From: Thalassospira sp. MCCC 1A01148
GTDB lineage: Bacteria; Pseudomonadota; Alphaproteobacteria; Rhodospirillales; Thalassospiraceae
Reading direction: 5' to 3'
DNA: 64,000 nt
NCBI RefSeq assembly: GCF_001613795.1
Contig: NZ_LPVZ01000012.1
Span: 496,001 to 560,000, forward strand
A program made the translations under genes and the position numbers. The notes below the pieces were generated by a model. The model had not been told where the DNA came from, searched no databases, and saw only the letters and a list, made by a program, of their open reading frames with translations. Below, piece after piece: positions 28,484 to 37,706 of the stretch; within the stretch, counting starts at the first letter, position 1, and each line of letters opens with the position of its first letter.

Positions 28484-29653
28484 TCAGTTCTTGTAGGGGT
28501 CGGCCGCATCGCGCAACCCATCACCCAGGAAGTTAAAGGCTAGCACCACGACAACCACTGGGACAACCGGCAACATCAGCCAGGGATAAACCGCGACCGC
28601 ATTGATGTTTTGCGCTTCATTAAGCAAAACACCCCAACTGGTCACCGGCGCACGAAGCCCCAGCCCAAGAAAACTAAGCGCTGTCTCGCCAAGGATCATG
28701 TTCGGGATTGAAAGTGTTACCGATGCGATAAGGTGGCTGGCAAAGTTTGGCAAAAGATGACGCCCGATGATGCGTTTTGGTTTTGCACCCATCAGGCGGG
28801 CTGCCAGGGCATAGTCTTCTTCGCGCAGAGCCAAAAGCTTTGACCGCACAGCGCGGGCAAGTCCGGTCCAATCAATCAGGCCCAGAATGATGGTGATACC
28901 GAAATAGATCAGGATCGGGCTCCATGTGACCGGCAAGGCCGCCGATAATGCCATCCAGAGCGGGATTTCCGGCAAGGAGCGAATTACTTCGATCGAACGC
29001 TGAGCTGTTGAGTCGACCCAGCCACCGTAATAGCCGGCCGCCCCGCCGATCAGAATGCCGAGCAAGAAACTTACCGCAATCCCGACAAGGCCAATGGTCA
29101 GCGAAACACGCGCGCCATAGATGATGCGCGAAAACATGTCGCGTCCCAGTCTGTCGGTACCAAATAAGAACAGTGTGCCGTTCTCTGAGGGGCAGATGAA
29201 ATGGAAGTCCATATCAACCATGCCCCAGAATGCGTACTCATCCCCGGAACAGAAGAAACGAAGCTGTTCAAGCCGGTCAGGGTTAACCGTATAGATCGGC
29301 TTGAGCGTTTCCATATCCACCGAGAAATCCGTGCCATAGGTAAATGGCCCAACAAATTCCCCGTCATGGAAAAGATGCACCCCCTGCGGCGGATGGTGGA
29401 TGTATTCGGAATTACGCGTTTCCTGTGCATAAGGCGCAATGAATTCGACGATAAAGACCGACGCGTACATAATCGCCAAAATAATCAGCGAAAAATAGGC
29501 CAGCCGGTGGCGTTTCAAACGCCACCACATCAATTGCCATTGCGAAGCGAGGAAATACTTTTCCTGCTCTGGCGTCAGTTCCTCGCGGTCCCAGGGATTG
29601 AACGGTGCAGTATCAACAAAATGTTCGTTCCGCTTTTCTGTTTCCTTGCTCAT
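28484..29653 (-). CDS. ABC transporter permease, DppC/OppC type with periplasmic insert
   Basis: 389 residues; inner-membrane permease of a peptide/oligosaccharide-type importer. The N-terminal OppC signature (SQWQLMWWRLKRHRLAYFSL) leads to the first helix, then a periplasmic segment of about 110 residues (containing YGTDFSVDMETLKPIYTV) before LFGTDRLGRDMFSRIIYGAR and five more helices. The cytoplasmic coupling loop is AARLMGAKPKRIIGRHLLPN. The long insert is unlike DppC/OppC of E. coli and recalls permeases of alphaproteobacterial oligosaccharide importers such as Agp; that comparison is from memory. It overlaps the other permease by four bases and is the last gene of the operon. Confidence 0.88.
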   Translation of the reverse strand: MSKETEKRNEHFVDTAPFNPWDREELTPEQEKYFLASQWQLMWWRLKRHRLAYFSLIILAIMYASVFIVEFIAPYAQETRNSEYIHHPPQGVHLFHDGEFVGPFTYGTDFSVDMETLKPIYTVNPDRLEQLRFFCSGDEYAFWGMVDMDFHFICPSENGTLFLFGTDRLGRDMFSRIIYGARVSLTIGLVGIAVSFLLGILIGGAAGYYGGWVDSTAQRSIEVIRSLPEIPLWMALSAALPVTWSPILIYFGITIILGLIDWTGLARAVRSKLLALREEDYALAARLMGAKPKRIIGRHLLPNFASHLIASVTLSIPNMILGETALSFLGLGLRAPVTSWGVLLNEAQNINAVAVYPWLMLPVVPVVVVVLAFNFLGDGLRDAADPYKN

Positions 29654-30648
29654 TTGCCAACCCCTCCCTGCAAGCGGATACGAGGGTCAAGCCAAGCAAG
29701 CAAAACATCGGAAACAAACATCCCGACAACCGTCAGCAGTGCCAGAAACATCAGGAACGAACCAGCCAGATACATGTCCTGACTTTGCAAAGCGGTAAGC
29801 AACATCGGCCCCGTAGTGGGCAATGACATCACAACCGATACCAGAACCGACCCCGAGACCACCTGTGGCAGGATGTTACCGATATCGGCAATGAATGGGT
29901 TAAGAGCCATACGGAGCGGATACTTGAACAGTACCTTGGTCGGTGAAAGCCCCTTGGCATGGGCGGTCACAACATACTGTTTGCCCAACTCATCAAGAAG
30001 GTTCGCACGCAGACGGCGGATCATGGATGCCGTGCCAGATGTCCCGATAACGACGACAGGCGCCCAAAGGTGTTCGACCACCGACATCATCTTGCCCAAG
30101 GACCAGCCTTGGTTGATGTATTCCGGGTCCATCAGGCCACCGATTGATGTGCCAAAAACGACGTTGGCATAGTAAAGCAGGATCAACGCGAACAGGAAGT
30201 TCGGCATGGCAAGACCAAGGAATCCCAGAAGGGTAAAGCCATAGTCGCCCCAGCTATATTGCCGGGTTGCAGAATAAATCCCGATCGGGAAGCTGACGAT
30301 ATAGATGAACAGAACCGTGCTGAAATTCAGGACCAGAGACAACCAAAGGCGGTCGCCAACCACGTCGGTTACCGGCAGGTTGTATTCAAAGGAGAACCCA
30401 AGATCACCCTGCAAAAGGCCCCACGCCCATTCGGCGTACTGAATATAAATCGGCTGATCGAGCCCATATTGCCGTTTGAGAAACTCGATCTTGGCTGGAT
30501 CGACCGCCTCACCCTGTGCTTGAAGCTCGTTGAGATAGGTGGTCAGAAAATCACCGGGTGGCAGCTGAATGATCACAAAGACCAGCACACTGATTATCAA
30601 CAGTGTGGGTATCATCACAAAAAGCCGTCTTGCCAGATAGGTCAGCAT
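29650..30648 (-). CDS. ABC transporter permease, DppB/OppB type
   Basis: 332 residues, six transmembrane helices. It begins MLTYLARRLFVMIPTLLIISV, the standard DppB/OppB start, and contains the coupling loop TAHAKGLSPTKVLFKYPLR and the motif RRLRANLLDELGKQYV. It forms the transmembrane channel with the OppC-type partner encoded directly downstream (four-base overlap). It follows the binding protein gene after a 76-base gap. Confidence 0.92.
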   Translation of the reverse strand: MLTYLARRLFVMIPTLLIISVLVFVIIQLPPGDFLTTYLNELQAQGEAVDPAKIEFLKRQYGLDQPIYIQYAEWAWGLLQGDLGFSFEYNLPVTDVVGDRLWLSLVLNFSTVLFIYIVSFPIGIYSATRQYSWGDYGFTLLGFLGLAMPNFLFALILLYYANVVFGTSIGGLMDPEYINQGWSLGKMMSVVEHLWAPVVVIGTSGTASMIRRLRANLLDELGKQYVVTAHAKGLSPTKVLFKYPLRMALNPFIADIGNILPQVVSGSVLVSVVMSLPTTGPMLLTALQSQDMYLAGSFLMFLALLTVVGMFVSDVLLAWLDPRIRLQGGVGK

Positions 30649-30724
30649 CGGCGCTGTTGCTCCCCCGATGCTGTTTCACGCCATTCCCTCAACAGCGCAA
30701 AACAGCAGGTTTCCAGTTAAAAGA

Positions 30725-32656
30725 TTATCGATCCCACCAAAAGGTATCAGGTCGATAAATCCCAAAGAACGCGCCCGGCTCCCAGCTGTGGATGCCTTTT
30801 TCCGGCACGTTGCGCATATTCTTGTCGATGATCACCGGTTGCGGCACGTTACCGATCAGACCGATCGAAAACATGTTTTCGGAATTGATGTCCAGAATGG
30901 CCTGCCATGCTTTTTTCTGGCCGGCTTTATTGCTGGTTTGCCATTTGCGGTATTGTTCCATCAGTTCCTTGGCCGCAGGCATATCCGGTGCCTCGCCCGC
31001 TTCGCCGTCGGTTTGATAGTACTGCCCCCATTTGGGCCATTGCAGGCTGTCTTGCAGAACGGGAACGAACTCATCCGGTGCGGTATTGGGCGTGGCCAGT
31101 CCGTTATCAATACCGTTGAAGATCGACATGATCGTCTCGCCGCTATAGGCACGGCTACGCATTACTTCGCGCTGCAAGCCTTTGACGAACAACTTGATCC
31201 CGACCTTGCGCCAGCTGTCACCAATCAGTTCAAGCATATCGTCATGTTCGGGGTTCTCGCCAGATGTCTCTACAATGATTTCCATCGGGCGGCCATCGGG
31301 CAGAAGACGGATACCTTCGCCATTGCGTTCATCCAATCCGATCGCATCAAGCAGCCTGTTGGCTGCCTTGACATCGAAATCGGTATAGCTTTCGCGGTAT
31401 TCCGGTTTGAAAAGCGGGCTTTTTGGCAGAACAGTGTTGTTGGTCGGCTTGGCCAGCCCAAAGAACATGACCCGATTGATCTCGGTCCGGTTGATCGCCA
31501 GTGACAACGCACGACGGAAACGCACATCGCGCAAAACTTCGCGCCAGACCGGATCGCTACATGTCAGGTTCGGGTACAGGGCGGCATAAGCCCCTGCCCC
31601 GACATCCCACAGACGCACATTATAATTCTGTTTGGCCTCGGACTGTTTTAGGAAGGTGTAATCCTTGAGCGACAGAATTCGGCTTTGCAGATCAACTTCG
31701 CCCGCACCGACCTTTGCCGGAACCAGTTTGGCATTCGAGATATCAAAAACCATCCGGTCGATATAAGGAAGCTGGTTACCTTCCGGATCGACCCGGTGGT
31801 AATACGGGTTTCTGACAAAAACAAACCGGTCAGACGGCTCTTCGGTTGTGATCAACCATGGTTCAAGCGACGGGCGCTGAATATTGGAAAGCTTGTAGGG
31901 CCGGTCCATGTCCGTATGTAAAACTGCCCAGCTTCGTAGCCCGCGCTCTTGAACAATTGCTTCAAGTTCGCTGGCGTCGCGATAGTTCTCGTGAAACTGT
32001 TTCAGATAATGCGCAGGACGATAAATGAAGGGCGGACGGGTTCCGGCCAGCTCCGTCAGGAAGAACGGGTTTGGCTGCGACCAGCTATAGCGCACTGTAT
32101 ATTCGTCAAGAATTTCAAAGGTTGCCGGTTCGTCGCCAACAAACAGGAAACGCGGCGGACCAACCGGAAACAATTCATCGTTATTGACGATATCTTCCCA
32201 ATAATAGCGGAAATCCTCTGCCGTGAATGGTTCGCCATCTGACCATTTGTGGCCTTTGCGAATATGCAACGTGAAAACATTGCCTTCTTCATTCACTTCA
32301 AGATCTTCAAGGATATCGGGCTCAAGGTTCAAGTCCTGGTCATACCCGATCAGTCGCGCATACCCATAAACGACGGCCATCCGAATATCCTTCGACCGCC
32401 CCATAATCGTTACGAATTCCCCGCCATATTTGCCGATTTCCTTGTCCTCGGCAGCGAAGTCAATGACATGCGGGTGTTCCGGCAGGCGGTCGTTCATCGC
32501 GGGTAAGGAACCACTAGCAACCGCGTCCTCGAAATATGGGATTTCTGCATTGGCAGTCGACGCAATCGCACCTGCCCCCACGATGCCTGCTGTCATCACC
32601 AGACCGGTCAAGGCGCATTGAATCATAGACTTCGGCTGGTTCGAGGGACTGATCAT
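30725..32656 (-). CDS. ABC transporter periplasmic binding protein, family 5
   Basis: 643 residues; signal peptide about 37 residues long (hydrophobic LTGLVMTAGIVGAGAIA, cut near ANAE). The mature protein shows the family 5 (peptide/nickel/oligosaccharide) pattern: GKYGGEFVTI, LTLHIRKGHKWSDGEPFTAEDF-type motif (here FTLHIRKGHKWSDGEPF) and RALSLAINRTEIN. Its length exceeds DppA/OppA (about 535) and fits the longer binding proteins seen with oligosaccharide-type Opp systems. The gene order ATPase, binding protein, permease, permease and the four-base overlap with the ATPase gene make a complete importer. The ligand is unknown; location next to a glycan cluster suggests an oligosaccharide or muropeptide. 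Confidence 0.9.
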   Translation of the reverse strand: MISPSNQPKSMIQCALTGLVMTAGIVGAGAIASTANAEIPYFEDAVASGSLPAMNDRLPEHPHVIDFAAEDKEIGKYGGEFVTIMGRSKDIRMAVVYGYARLIGYDQDLNLEPDILEDLEVNEEGNVFTLHIRKGHKWSDGEPFTAEDFRYYWEDIVNNDELFPVGPPRFLFVGDEPATFEILDEYTVRYSWSQPNPFFLTELAGTRPPFIYRPAHYLKQFHENYRDASELEAIVQERGLRSWAVLHTDMDRPYKLSNIQRPSLEPWLITTEEPSDRFVFVRNPYYHRVDPEGNQLPYIDRMVFDISNAKLVPAKVGAGEVDLQSRILSLKDYTFLKQSEAKQNYNVRLWDVGAGAYAALYPNLTCSDPVWREVLRDVRFRRALSLAINRTEINRVMFFGLAKPTNNTVLPKSPLFKPEYRESYTDFDVKAANRLLDAIGLDERNGEGIRLLPDGRPMEIIVETSGENPEHDDMLELIGDSWRKVGIKLFVKGLQREVMRSRAYSGETIMSIFNGIDNGLATPNTAPDEFVPVLQDSLQWPKWGQYYQTDGEAGEAPDMPAAKELMEQYRKWQTSNKAGQKKAWQAILDINSENMFSIGLIGNVPQPVIIDKNMRNVPEKGIHSWEPGAFFGIYRPDTFWWDR

Positions 32657-34581
32657 ATGGCGATCTCCTTAAAGTCGGCACGTTCGGCGCGAACAAAGTG
32701 ATCTTCGGCGACCTGCATCATCGTGGGGTCGCTGGTCTGATTGATCGTGAATGGTGCAGGCCAACGGGACGGATCAGACGCCTTTCCATCCACGATCTTG
32801 TCAAAATCAAGCAGGTGGTCCAGATCCGCAAACGGCACAGCATGCAGCAACGCCTGGGTGTACGGATGGATCGGATTTTTAAACAGCAACTCACGCGGTG
32901 CAGACTCAACAATGCGCCCGGCACACATCACTGCAATCCTGTCTGCCACATAATCCACCACCGCCAGATTGTGCGATATAAACAGATACGTCAAATTAAG
33001 ATCACGCTGCAAATCTTTCAAAAGATTAAGTATTTGCGCCTGAACTGACACATCAAGTGCGGATGTCGGTTCGTCAAAGATCAGCAAATCGGGTTTAAGG
33101 CTAAGCGCACGTGCAATCCCGATACGCTGGCGCTGTCCGCCCGAAAAACTGTGCGGATAGCGGTTCAAAAAGCGGGGATCAAGACCGACCAAATCCATCA
33201 GTTCCAGCACCATTTTCTGCCGATAGGCACTGTCCCCGACACCGTGGATAAGCATCGGCTCTGTGATGATGTCCTGTATCGTCATCCGCGGATTAAGCGA
33301 TCCGAACGGATCCTGAAAAACAAATTGTATCCGTTTCCGGTATGGATTTAGCTGATCTTCATCAAGACCGGTCAATTCGGTCAACTGACCGCTTTCACCC
33401 CGAAACATAATGGACCCTTCATCCGGGCTCATCGCGCGCATGATAAGCTTCGACAACGTCGTCTTGCCGCAGCCACTTTCCCCCACAAGCCCGACACATT
33501 CACCCCGATTGACGGTCAGCGAAACGTCTGCGACTGCGGGTATAAGATGCTTTTCAGACTTGATCCAGTTGCCCTTGCGGGTGGTAAAACTTTTGCTCAG
33601 GTGACGCACCGCAAGAACCGGCTCGCTTGCCATGGTCGGATGCAACGCCAGCGACGCGGGAACATCGGATGGCTCACGGTCCGTTACCTTGTCACCAGCA
33701 TCCGCCAGCAAACTGCCTGTTTTTGGCTTGATCTCGCGCAGGGGACGCAAACGTTCATCCGGTCCCATGTCAAAATGAGGAACAGCCGCCAACAATGACC
33801 GTGTATAGGCATGCCCGGGATTGATGAACACGTCATCGGTCTTTCCCGATTCCACAACGCGCCCGTCATAAATGACAACCATCCGATCTGCCATATTCGC
33901 CACAACGCCCAGATCATGGGTGATCAATAAAAGCGACATCTGAAGTTCTGACTGCACCTCCTTGATCAGGCGCAGAATTTGCGCCTGGATCGTCACATCA
34001 AGCGCAGTCGTCGGCTCATCAGCAATCAGCAATGCCGGTCGGCAAACCAATGCCATCGCGATCATTGCGCGCTGGCGCAAGCCACCGGAAAGTTCAAATG
34101 GATAGGTTTTAAGTGAATGGTTGGGCTGCGGAAATCCGACCAATGTCAGCATCTCAACGGCAAGTTCACGCGCCTCGGCCGCGCCAACCTTGCGATGAAG
34201 CTTTACTGCCTCGCAGATCTGGTCACCAATGGTGTGCAGTGGAGACAGGGAACTCATCGGTTCCTGAAAAATCATCGAGATTCGACCGCCGCGGATAGAA
34301 CGCATTTCCGAGCCGGAACGATCCAGCATAGCAATATCGACACGCGTACCCGGCTTTTTAGGATCGGCAAAGATGATTGATCCGTTGGTAACTTCGGCCA
34401 CCCTTGGCAGCAGCCCCATAATGGCCTGCGAGATCGTACTTTTACCTGATCCAGACTCGCCCACCAGCGCGACGGTTTCCTGCGCACCAATGCGAAAGCT
34501 TACATTCTCGACCGCCTTGACACGCATGTGCGGCAGAACAAACTCAACTTTCAGATCCTTGATACGCAGAATATCGGTCAT
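32653..34581 (-). CDS. ABC transporter ATP-binding protein, fused DppD-DppF type
   Basis: 642 residues containing two complete ATPase domains in one chain, as in YejF and GsiA. The first has Walker [10 protein letters not shown] and signature LSGGLRQR; the second has GESGCGKTT and FSGGQRQR; both have Walker B ([11 protein letters not shown] and [11 protein letters not shown]). It drives the importer encoded by the next three genes. It starts 17 bases after the stop of the small membrane protein gene, with no terminator in between, tying the transporter to the glycan genes upstream. Confidence 0.94.
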   Translation of the reverse strand: MTDILRIKDLKVEFVLPHMRVKAVENVSFRIGAQETVALVGESGSGKSTISQAIMGLLPRVAEVTNGSIIFADPKKPGTRVDIAMLDRSGSEMRSIRGGRISMIFQEPMSSLSPLHTIGDQICEAVKLHRKVGAAEARELAVEMLTLVGFPQPNHSLKTYPFELSGGLRQRAMIAMALVCRPALLIADEPTTALDVTIQAQILRLIKEVQSELQMSLLLITHDLGVVANMADRMVVIYDGRVVESGKTDDVFINPGHAYTRSLLAAVPHFDMGPDERLRPLREIKPKTGSLLADAGDKVTDREPSDVPASLALHPTMASEPVLAVRHLSKSFTTRKGNWIKSEKHLIPAVADVSLTVNRGECVGLVGESGCGKTTLSKLIMRAMSPDEGSIMFRGESGQLTELTGLDEDQLNPYRKRIQFVFQDPFGSLNPRMTIQDIITEPMLIHGVGDSAYRQKMVLELMDLVGLDPRFLNRYPHSFSGGQRQRIGIARALSLKPDLLIFDEPTSALDVSVQAQILNLLKDLQRDLNLTYLFISHNLAVVDYVADRIAVMCAGRIVESAPRELLFKNPIHPYTQALLHAVPFADLDHLLDFDKIVDGKASDPSRWPAPFTINQTSDPTMMQVAEDHFVRAERADFKEIAI

Positions 34582-34598
34582 TTCCAGTTCGTACCACC

Positions 34599-35219
34599 CT
34601 AAGTGCGTTCGGATGCGGCGGCCTTGACCAGCGTTTCCGCCTCATCCATGCGCATCAAGTTTGTTCTTGTGACGTCATCAACCAGCAATTGGTTATCTTT
34701 CGCCCAATCACGAGAAATTTCAAGGAGATCGTCAAATCCGTCCAGTGTCGATTCTGCGACAATTTTGGCTTCACCAGCTTGTAAGGTCAGCTCGAACCAC
34801 CCCTTGTTACCGTCACGCTTGGTACTAAAGTAACGCAAACGGAACTTGGAAAGTTCCGGCCACGCGAAAGCCGTTCCTCCGCGCAGACTGGAAAGACGTA
34901 TCCCGTACTCCGAAACATAAATCTTCGACTGGAACCGCAAAATCGTGCGCGCAAAATAGAATACGAACAGCAACGCCAGCCCTGCCGCGGTCCATTGAAT
35001 AATTTCAAGCATCTCGGGGATCAGCGCGATTACCCCGCAAATCAGCAAACCGACAACAGACTTTGCCAAATCAGGCGCCATCAGCTTTGACGGATAGCCC
35101 ATGGTCTGAACTTCGCTGTCACCAACACCAGCCGGTTTTACGGGATCCGCAGCACTGGGCGTTGCAGGCATGCTGGTGGTTGCATCTGGCTCCAGATGTT
35201 CTTTGGGACTTACTGCCAT
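34599..35219 (-). CDS. Small membrane protein with PH-like cytosolic domain
   Basis: 206 residues, not recognised as a named family. A polar N-terminus of about 40 residues precedes two hydrophobic segments (VVGLLICGVIALI and TAAGLALLFVFYFARTIL), after which comes a predominantly beta domain (KIYVSEYGIRLSSLRGGTAF, then WPELSKFRLRYFS, then WFELTLQAGEAKIVAES) resembling bacterial PH domains, and a helical tail. The ATG at 35219 has a GGAG seven bases upstream, and the gene overlaps the preceding one by ten bases. Position between glycan genes and an ABC transporter suggests an accessory role at the inner membrane; this is inference. Confidence 0.65.
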   Translation of the reverse strand: MAVSPKEHLEPDATTSMPATPSAADPVKPAGVGDSEVQTMGYPSKLMAPDLAKSVVGLLICGVIALIPEMLEIIQWTAAGLALLFVFYFARTILRFQSKIYVSEYGIRLSSLRGGTAFAWPELSKFRLRYFSTKRDGNKGWFELTLQAGEAKIVAESTLDGFDDLLEISRDWAKDNQLLVDDVTRTNLMRMDEAETLVKAAASERT

Positions 35220-35968
35220 GGAAATACTCCGGGTATTCTCAGCCAGCACAAAGCTGAATGGTCCATCGAAAACAGATTATCAAGGAACTTCGTGGTGGCT
35301 TCGTCATGCACAAGATGATGGGTCAGAATGCCGGTTGGTTCATCGGCATCCACCTGACCGGTTCGTCTGGCGGCAAGGTGACTGATCATTGCCCCAAGGG
35401 CGATATCTTCGCCAACAAAGCCACGACTGCCTCGCCAATCAATAACATCCACATGTGTGTTGACCTGCATGATGCCTTTGTATGGCTCTGCCACCTTGCG
35501 CGGATTAAACGTGCTAATTCCGCAAAAGCCAAGGGAATGCAACGCCGCCACGACATCTTCGGCCACCCTGTTCCATGGCGGCACCAAGACCGGCAGAAAA
35601 CGATTACCAAACCGCGATTGTAATACAGAAAATCCGTTACGCAGATCAGCGACCACATCGCCGATGTCACGCACGTCATCAAGTTCCTGTTTCTTGCGCC
35701 CTTCTGGCATATGGTTCTGATGAGACCAGCCATGCTGCAAGACCCGCGTATCGAGGGTCTCAACCAGACGTTCAACCAAGTCGTCCTGCAGTTCTGCCGG
35801 GATAACAGCCAGTGCAAGCGGAACCTTGTAATCCTGCTCCAAGGCTAAAAGGGTCTCAAGTTCAGGGGTAACGGAAACCGCATCATCGTCGCGCCACCAT
35901 GCCGTGGCCGTCCTTCCTTCGGACTGCCACAGATCAAGTTCCGCGCGCAAATGGTCCCAACTGCTCAT
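35210..35968 (-). CDS. Polysaccharide deacetylase-like protein
   Basis: 252 residues without signal peptide. WWRDDDA (24-30) provides the metal-binding and catalytic aspartates; HGWSHQNH (79-86) matches the HxxxH metal motif; VPPWNR and the THVDVIDWRG segment match later family motifs, as does ILTHHLVHDE. The fold is that of carbohydrate esterase family 4-like deacetylases. A cytosolic enzyme of this kind could act on a lipid-linked or nucleotide-linked sugar. Four-base overlap with the upstream glycosyltransferase gene. Confidence 0.78.
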   Translation of the reverse strand: MSSWDHLRAELDLWQSEGRTATAWWRDDDAVSVTPELETLLALEQDYKVPLALAVIPAELQDDLVERLVETLDTRVLQHGWSHQNHMPEGRKKQELDDVRDIGDVVADLRNGFSVLQSRFGNRFLPVLVPPWNRVAEDVVAALHSLGFCGISTFNPRKVAEPYKGIMQVNTHVDVIDWRGSRGFVGEDIALGAMISHLAARRTGQVDADEPTGILTHHLVHDEATTKFLDNLFSMDHSALCWLRIPGVFPWQ

Positions 35969-37107
35969 GCCTGCCCTTTTATATTTTCTGCGATGATAGA
36001 CGCAGTTCTCGCCGCGCCATCCAAGTCAATCTTAATCCCGCTTGGATCTCTGGCGTTATCTATTTGTTTTGCTAATGATTGCGCAGACAGGCCATCAAGA
36101 TCAAGCAGGGAAATAACCCCTTCATCTGCAAGAACTTCCGCACGCTCCGTTTGTTCGCTTTCACCGCCTTCTGCAAACGGCACCATAACCGCAGGTGTTT
36201 GCGTTGCCAGCACATCCATAAGTGTATTGTATCCGGCCTGGGACACGGAAACCGCTGCGCCCGCCATCCGGTCACGAAAATCAGACAAGAACCGATGCAA
36301 AACGACACCGTCGGGCAGGTCTTTGTTCAGCATTTCAAAATGCGCTGACGGGAAATGCGGGCCAGTCACAATATCCCATTTGGCGTCATGGTAGTTCCGA
36401 GAGTGGGCGCGCGCAGCAATGGCATGTCTGATCAAATCGGCCCCGACGGCCCCGCCACCTGCAGAAACCAAAACCCCCTGGCGATGGCCATTACCAGTGT
36501 TGCTCGGCGGGTTCGGGACTGTTGGTGCGACATAGCCCGTGTAGGTAATCAGATCAGCGATACCGTCAGCAAGCTCAAAACTGCGGTCAAACCCGAACAG
36601 TTTCTGATCTCCGTGGACCAGCACTGCATCAAGATATTTGCGCGCAGTATCATGCATCCACTGTGTTTTACGGATGTCTTTTTTGCGCACCAAAAGGTCT
36701 CTGACAGAACAAACCACGGGCACTCCGGCTTCTTTTGCCGCGTCAAACAGCGGAATCAATTCAAACCGGAACGCTCTGCGGCCGAACGGGAACATCTCAA
36801 TCAAAAGAAGCTTGGGCGATGATGATTTGAAAGCCGCCAAAAGCTGACTCTTACGCTTTTCCTGCCAATCATCACCTAATGGATTCCCATAGGGATCGAC
36901 AAGCGCAGAGAAACCCGTATCAGACGTCTTGCACGGTGATAGCTGAACCACCTCATCAGCCGCAAAATCAAGATTGTCATCCGGGACACCGCCGCTTGCG
37001 ACGATCACACTCAGACCCCGGTTACGAAGCGCCTGATTGATCAGCGCCATGCGGCGTACATGCCCAATACCAAGCAGGTGCTGCACATAAACCAGAACGT
37101 CGCTCAT
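35965..37107 (-). CDS. MurG-like GT-B glycosyltransferase
   Basis: 380 residues. The N-terminus MSDVLVYVQHLLGIGHVRR carries the GxGHxxR loop, and the C-terminal half has SQAGYNTLMDVLATQTPAVMVP, the nucleotide-sugar-binding pattern of the MurG/glycosyltransferase 28 group. The ATG at 37107 overlaps the histidine phosphatase stop (ATGA); a frame 31 codons longer would run into that gene. It is a paralogue of the glycosyltransferase at 40164-41366, sharing GHxRR and GYNT. Probably cytosolic and membrane-associated; acceptor and donor unknown. Confidence 0.82.
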   Translation of the reverse strand: MSDVLVYVQHLLGIGHVRRMALINQALRNRGLSVIVASGGVPDDNLDFAADEVVQLSPCKTSDTGFSALVDPYGNPLGDDWQEKRKSQLLAAFKSSSPKLLLIEMFPFGRRAFRFELIPLFDAAKEAGVPVVCSVRDLLVRKKDIRKTQWMHDTARKYLDAVLVHGDQKLFGFDRSFELADGIADLITYTGYVAPTVPNPPSNTGNGHRQGVLVSAGGGAVGADLIRHAIAARAHSRNYHDAKWDIVTGPHFPSAHFEMLNKDLPDGVVLHRFLSDFRDRMAGAAVSVSQAGYNTLMDVLATQTPAVMVPFAEGGESEQTERAEVLADEGVISLLDLDGLSAQSLAKQIDNARDPSGIKIDLDGAARTASIIAENIKGQA

Positions 37108-37706
37108 AACTCTGGCTCCGAGGATACAAGTGGCACGTTCAATGCCTCGATAGATAGGCCAGACATCTCGGACCAGCCAAACACCTGCAGACATTGCCAA
37201 TCAAGTTTGTCAGGAATCTTGCCCATCATGTTCCAGCCACGCGCGGCGGCATAAACCGATCGTATGACACCCTTGTGGGTCACGACACCAAAACTTGGCA
37301 TATCGCAGCCCCGCAAAAACGCTGTGACACGTTCAAGAACATCTCGCGGACTTTCACCCTTATCCGGTCGAAAGTCCCAACCACGGTCCTCGTTCTCGCG
37401 AAGCTGTTCTCCAAGTCGGGTGCGAAGATCAGGAAGTTTCTCGCCTTCCCACATACCCCAATCCATTTCAATAAAAGGTGATGCTGGCGCTATGGACCCG
37501 ATCCCCAAAGCGTTAGCTGTTTCACGGGTGCGCGATAGCGGAGAAGTAAACCAGGGCACCTGACACCAGTCCTCGGGCAATTTGTGCTTTTGATACCAGG
37601 CAACGGTTTCTGGCGTGATTGATATATCTGTGTGCCCCTGAATGCGTTTTTCAGCATTCCATTGGGTTACGCCGTGGCGCAGCAGGGCAAAACGGGTATT
37701 GATCAT
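37104..37706 (-). CDS. Histidine phosphatase family protein (phosphoglycerate mutase-like)
   Basis: 200 residues. The catalytic LLRHGVTQWNAEKRIQGHTD is at the N-terminus, followed by SPLSRTRETA and the second catalytic histidine in VVTHKGVIR. This is the broad cofactor-independent phosphatase branch. Embedded between two glycosyltransferase genes with four-base overlaps on each side, it may dephosphorylate a sugar phosphate or lipid phosphate in the same pathway; that is inference. Confidence 0.85.
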   Translation of the reverse strand: MINTRFALLRHGVTQWNAEKRIQGHTDISITPETVAWYQKHKLPEDWCQVPWFTSPLSRTRETANALGIGSIAPASPFIEMDWGMWEGEKLPDLRTRLGEQLRENEDRGWDFRPDKGESPRDVLERVTAFLRGCDMPSFGVVTHKGVIRSVYAAARGWNMMGKIPDKLDWQCLQVFGWSEMSGLSIEALNVPLVSSEPEL

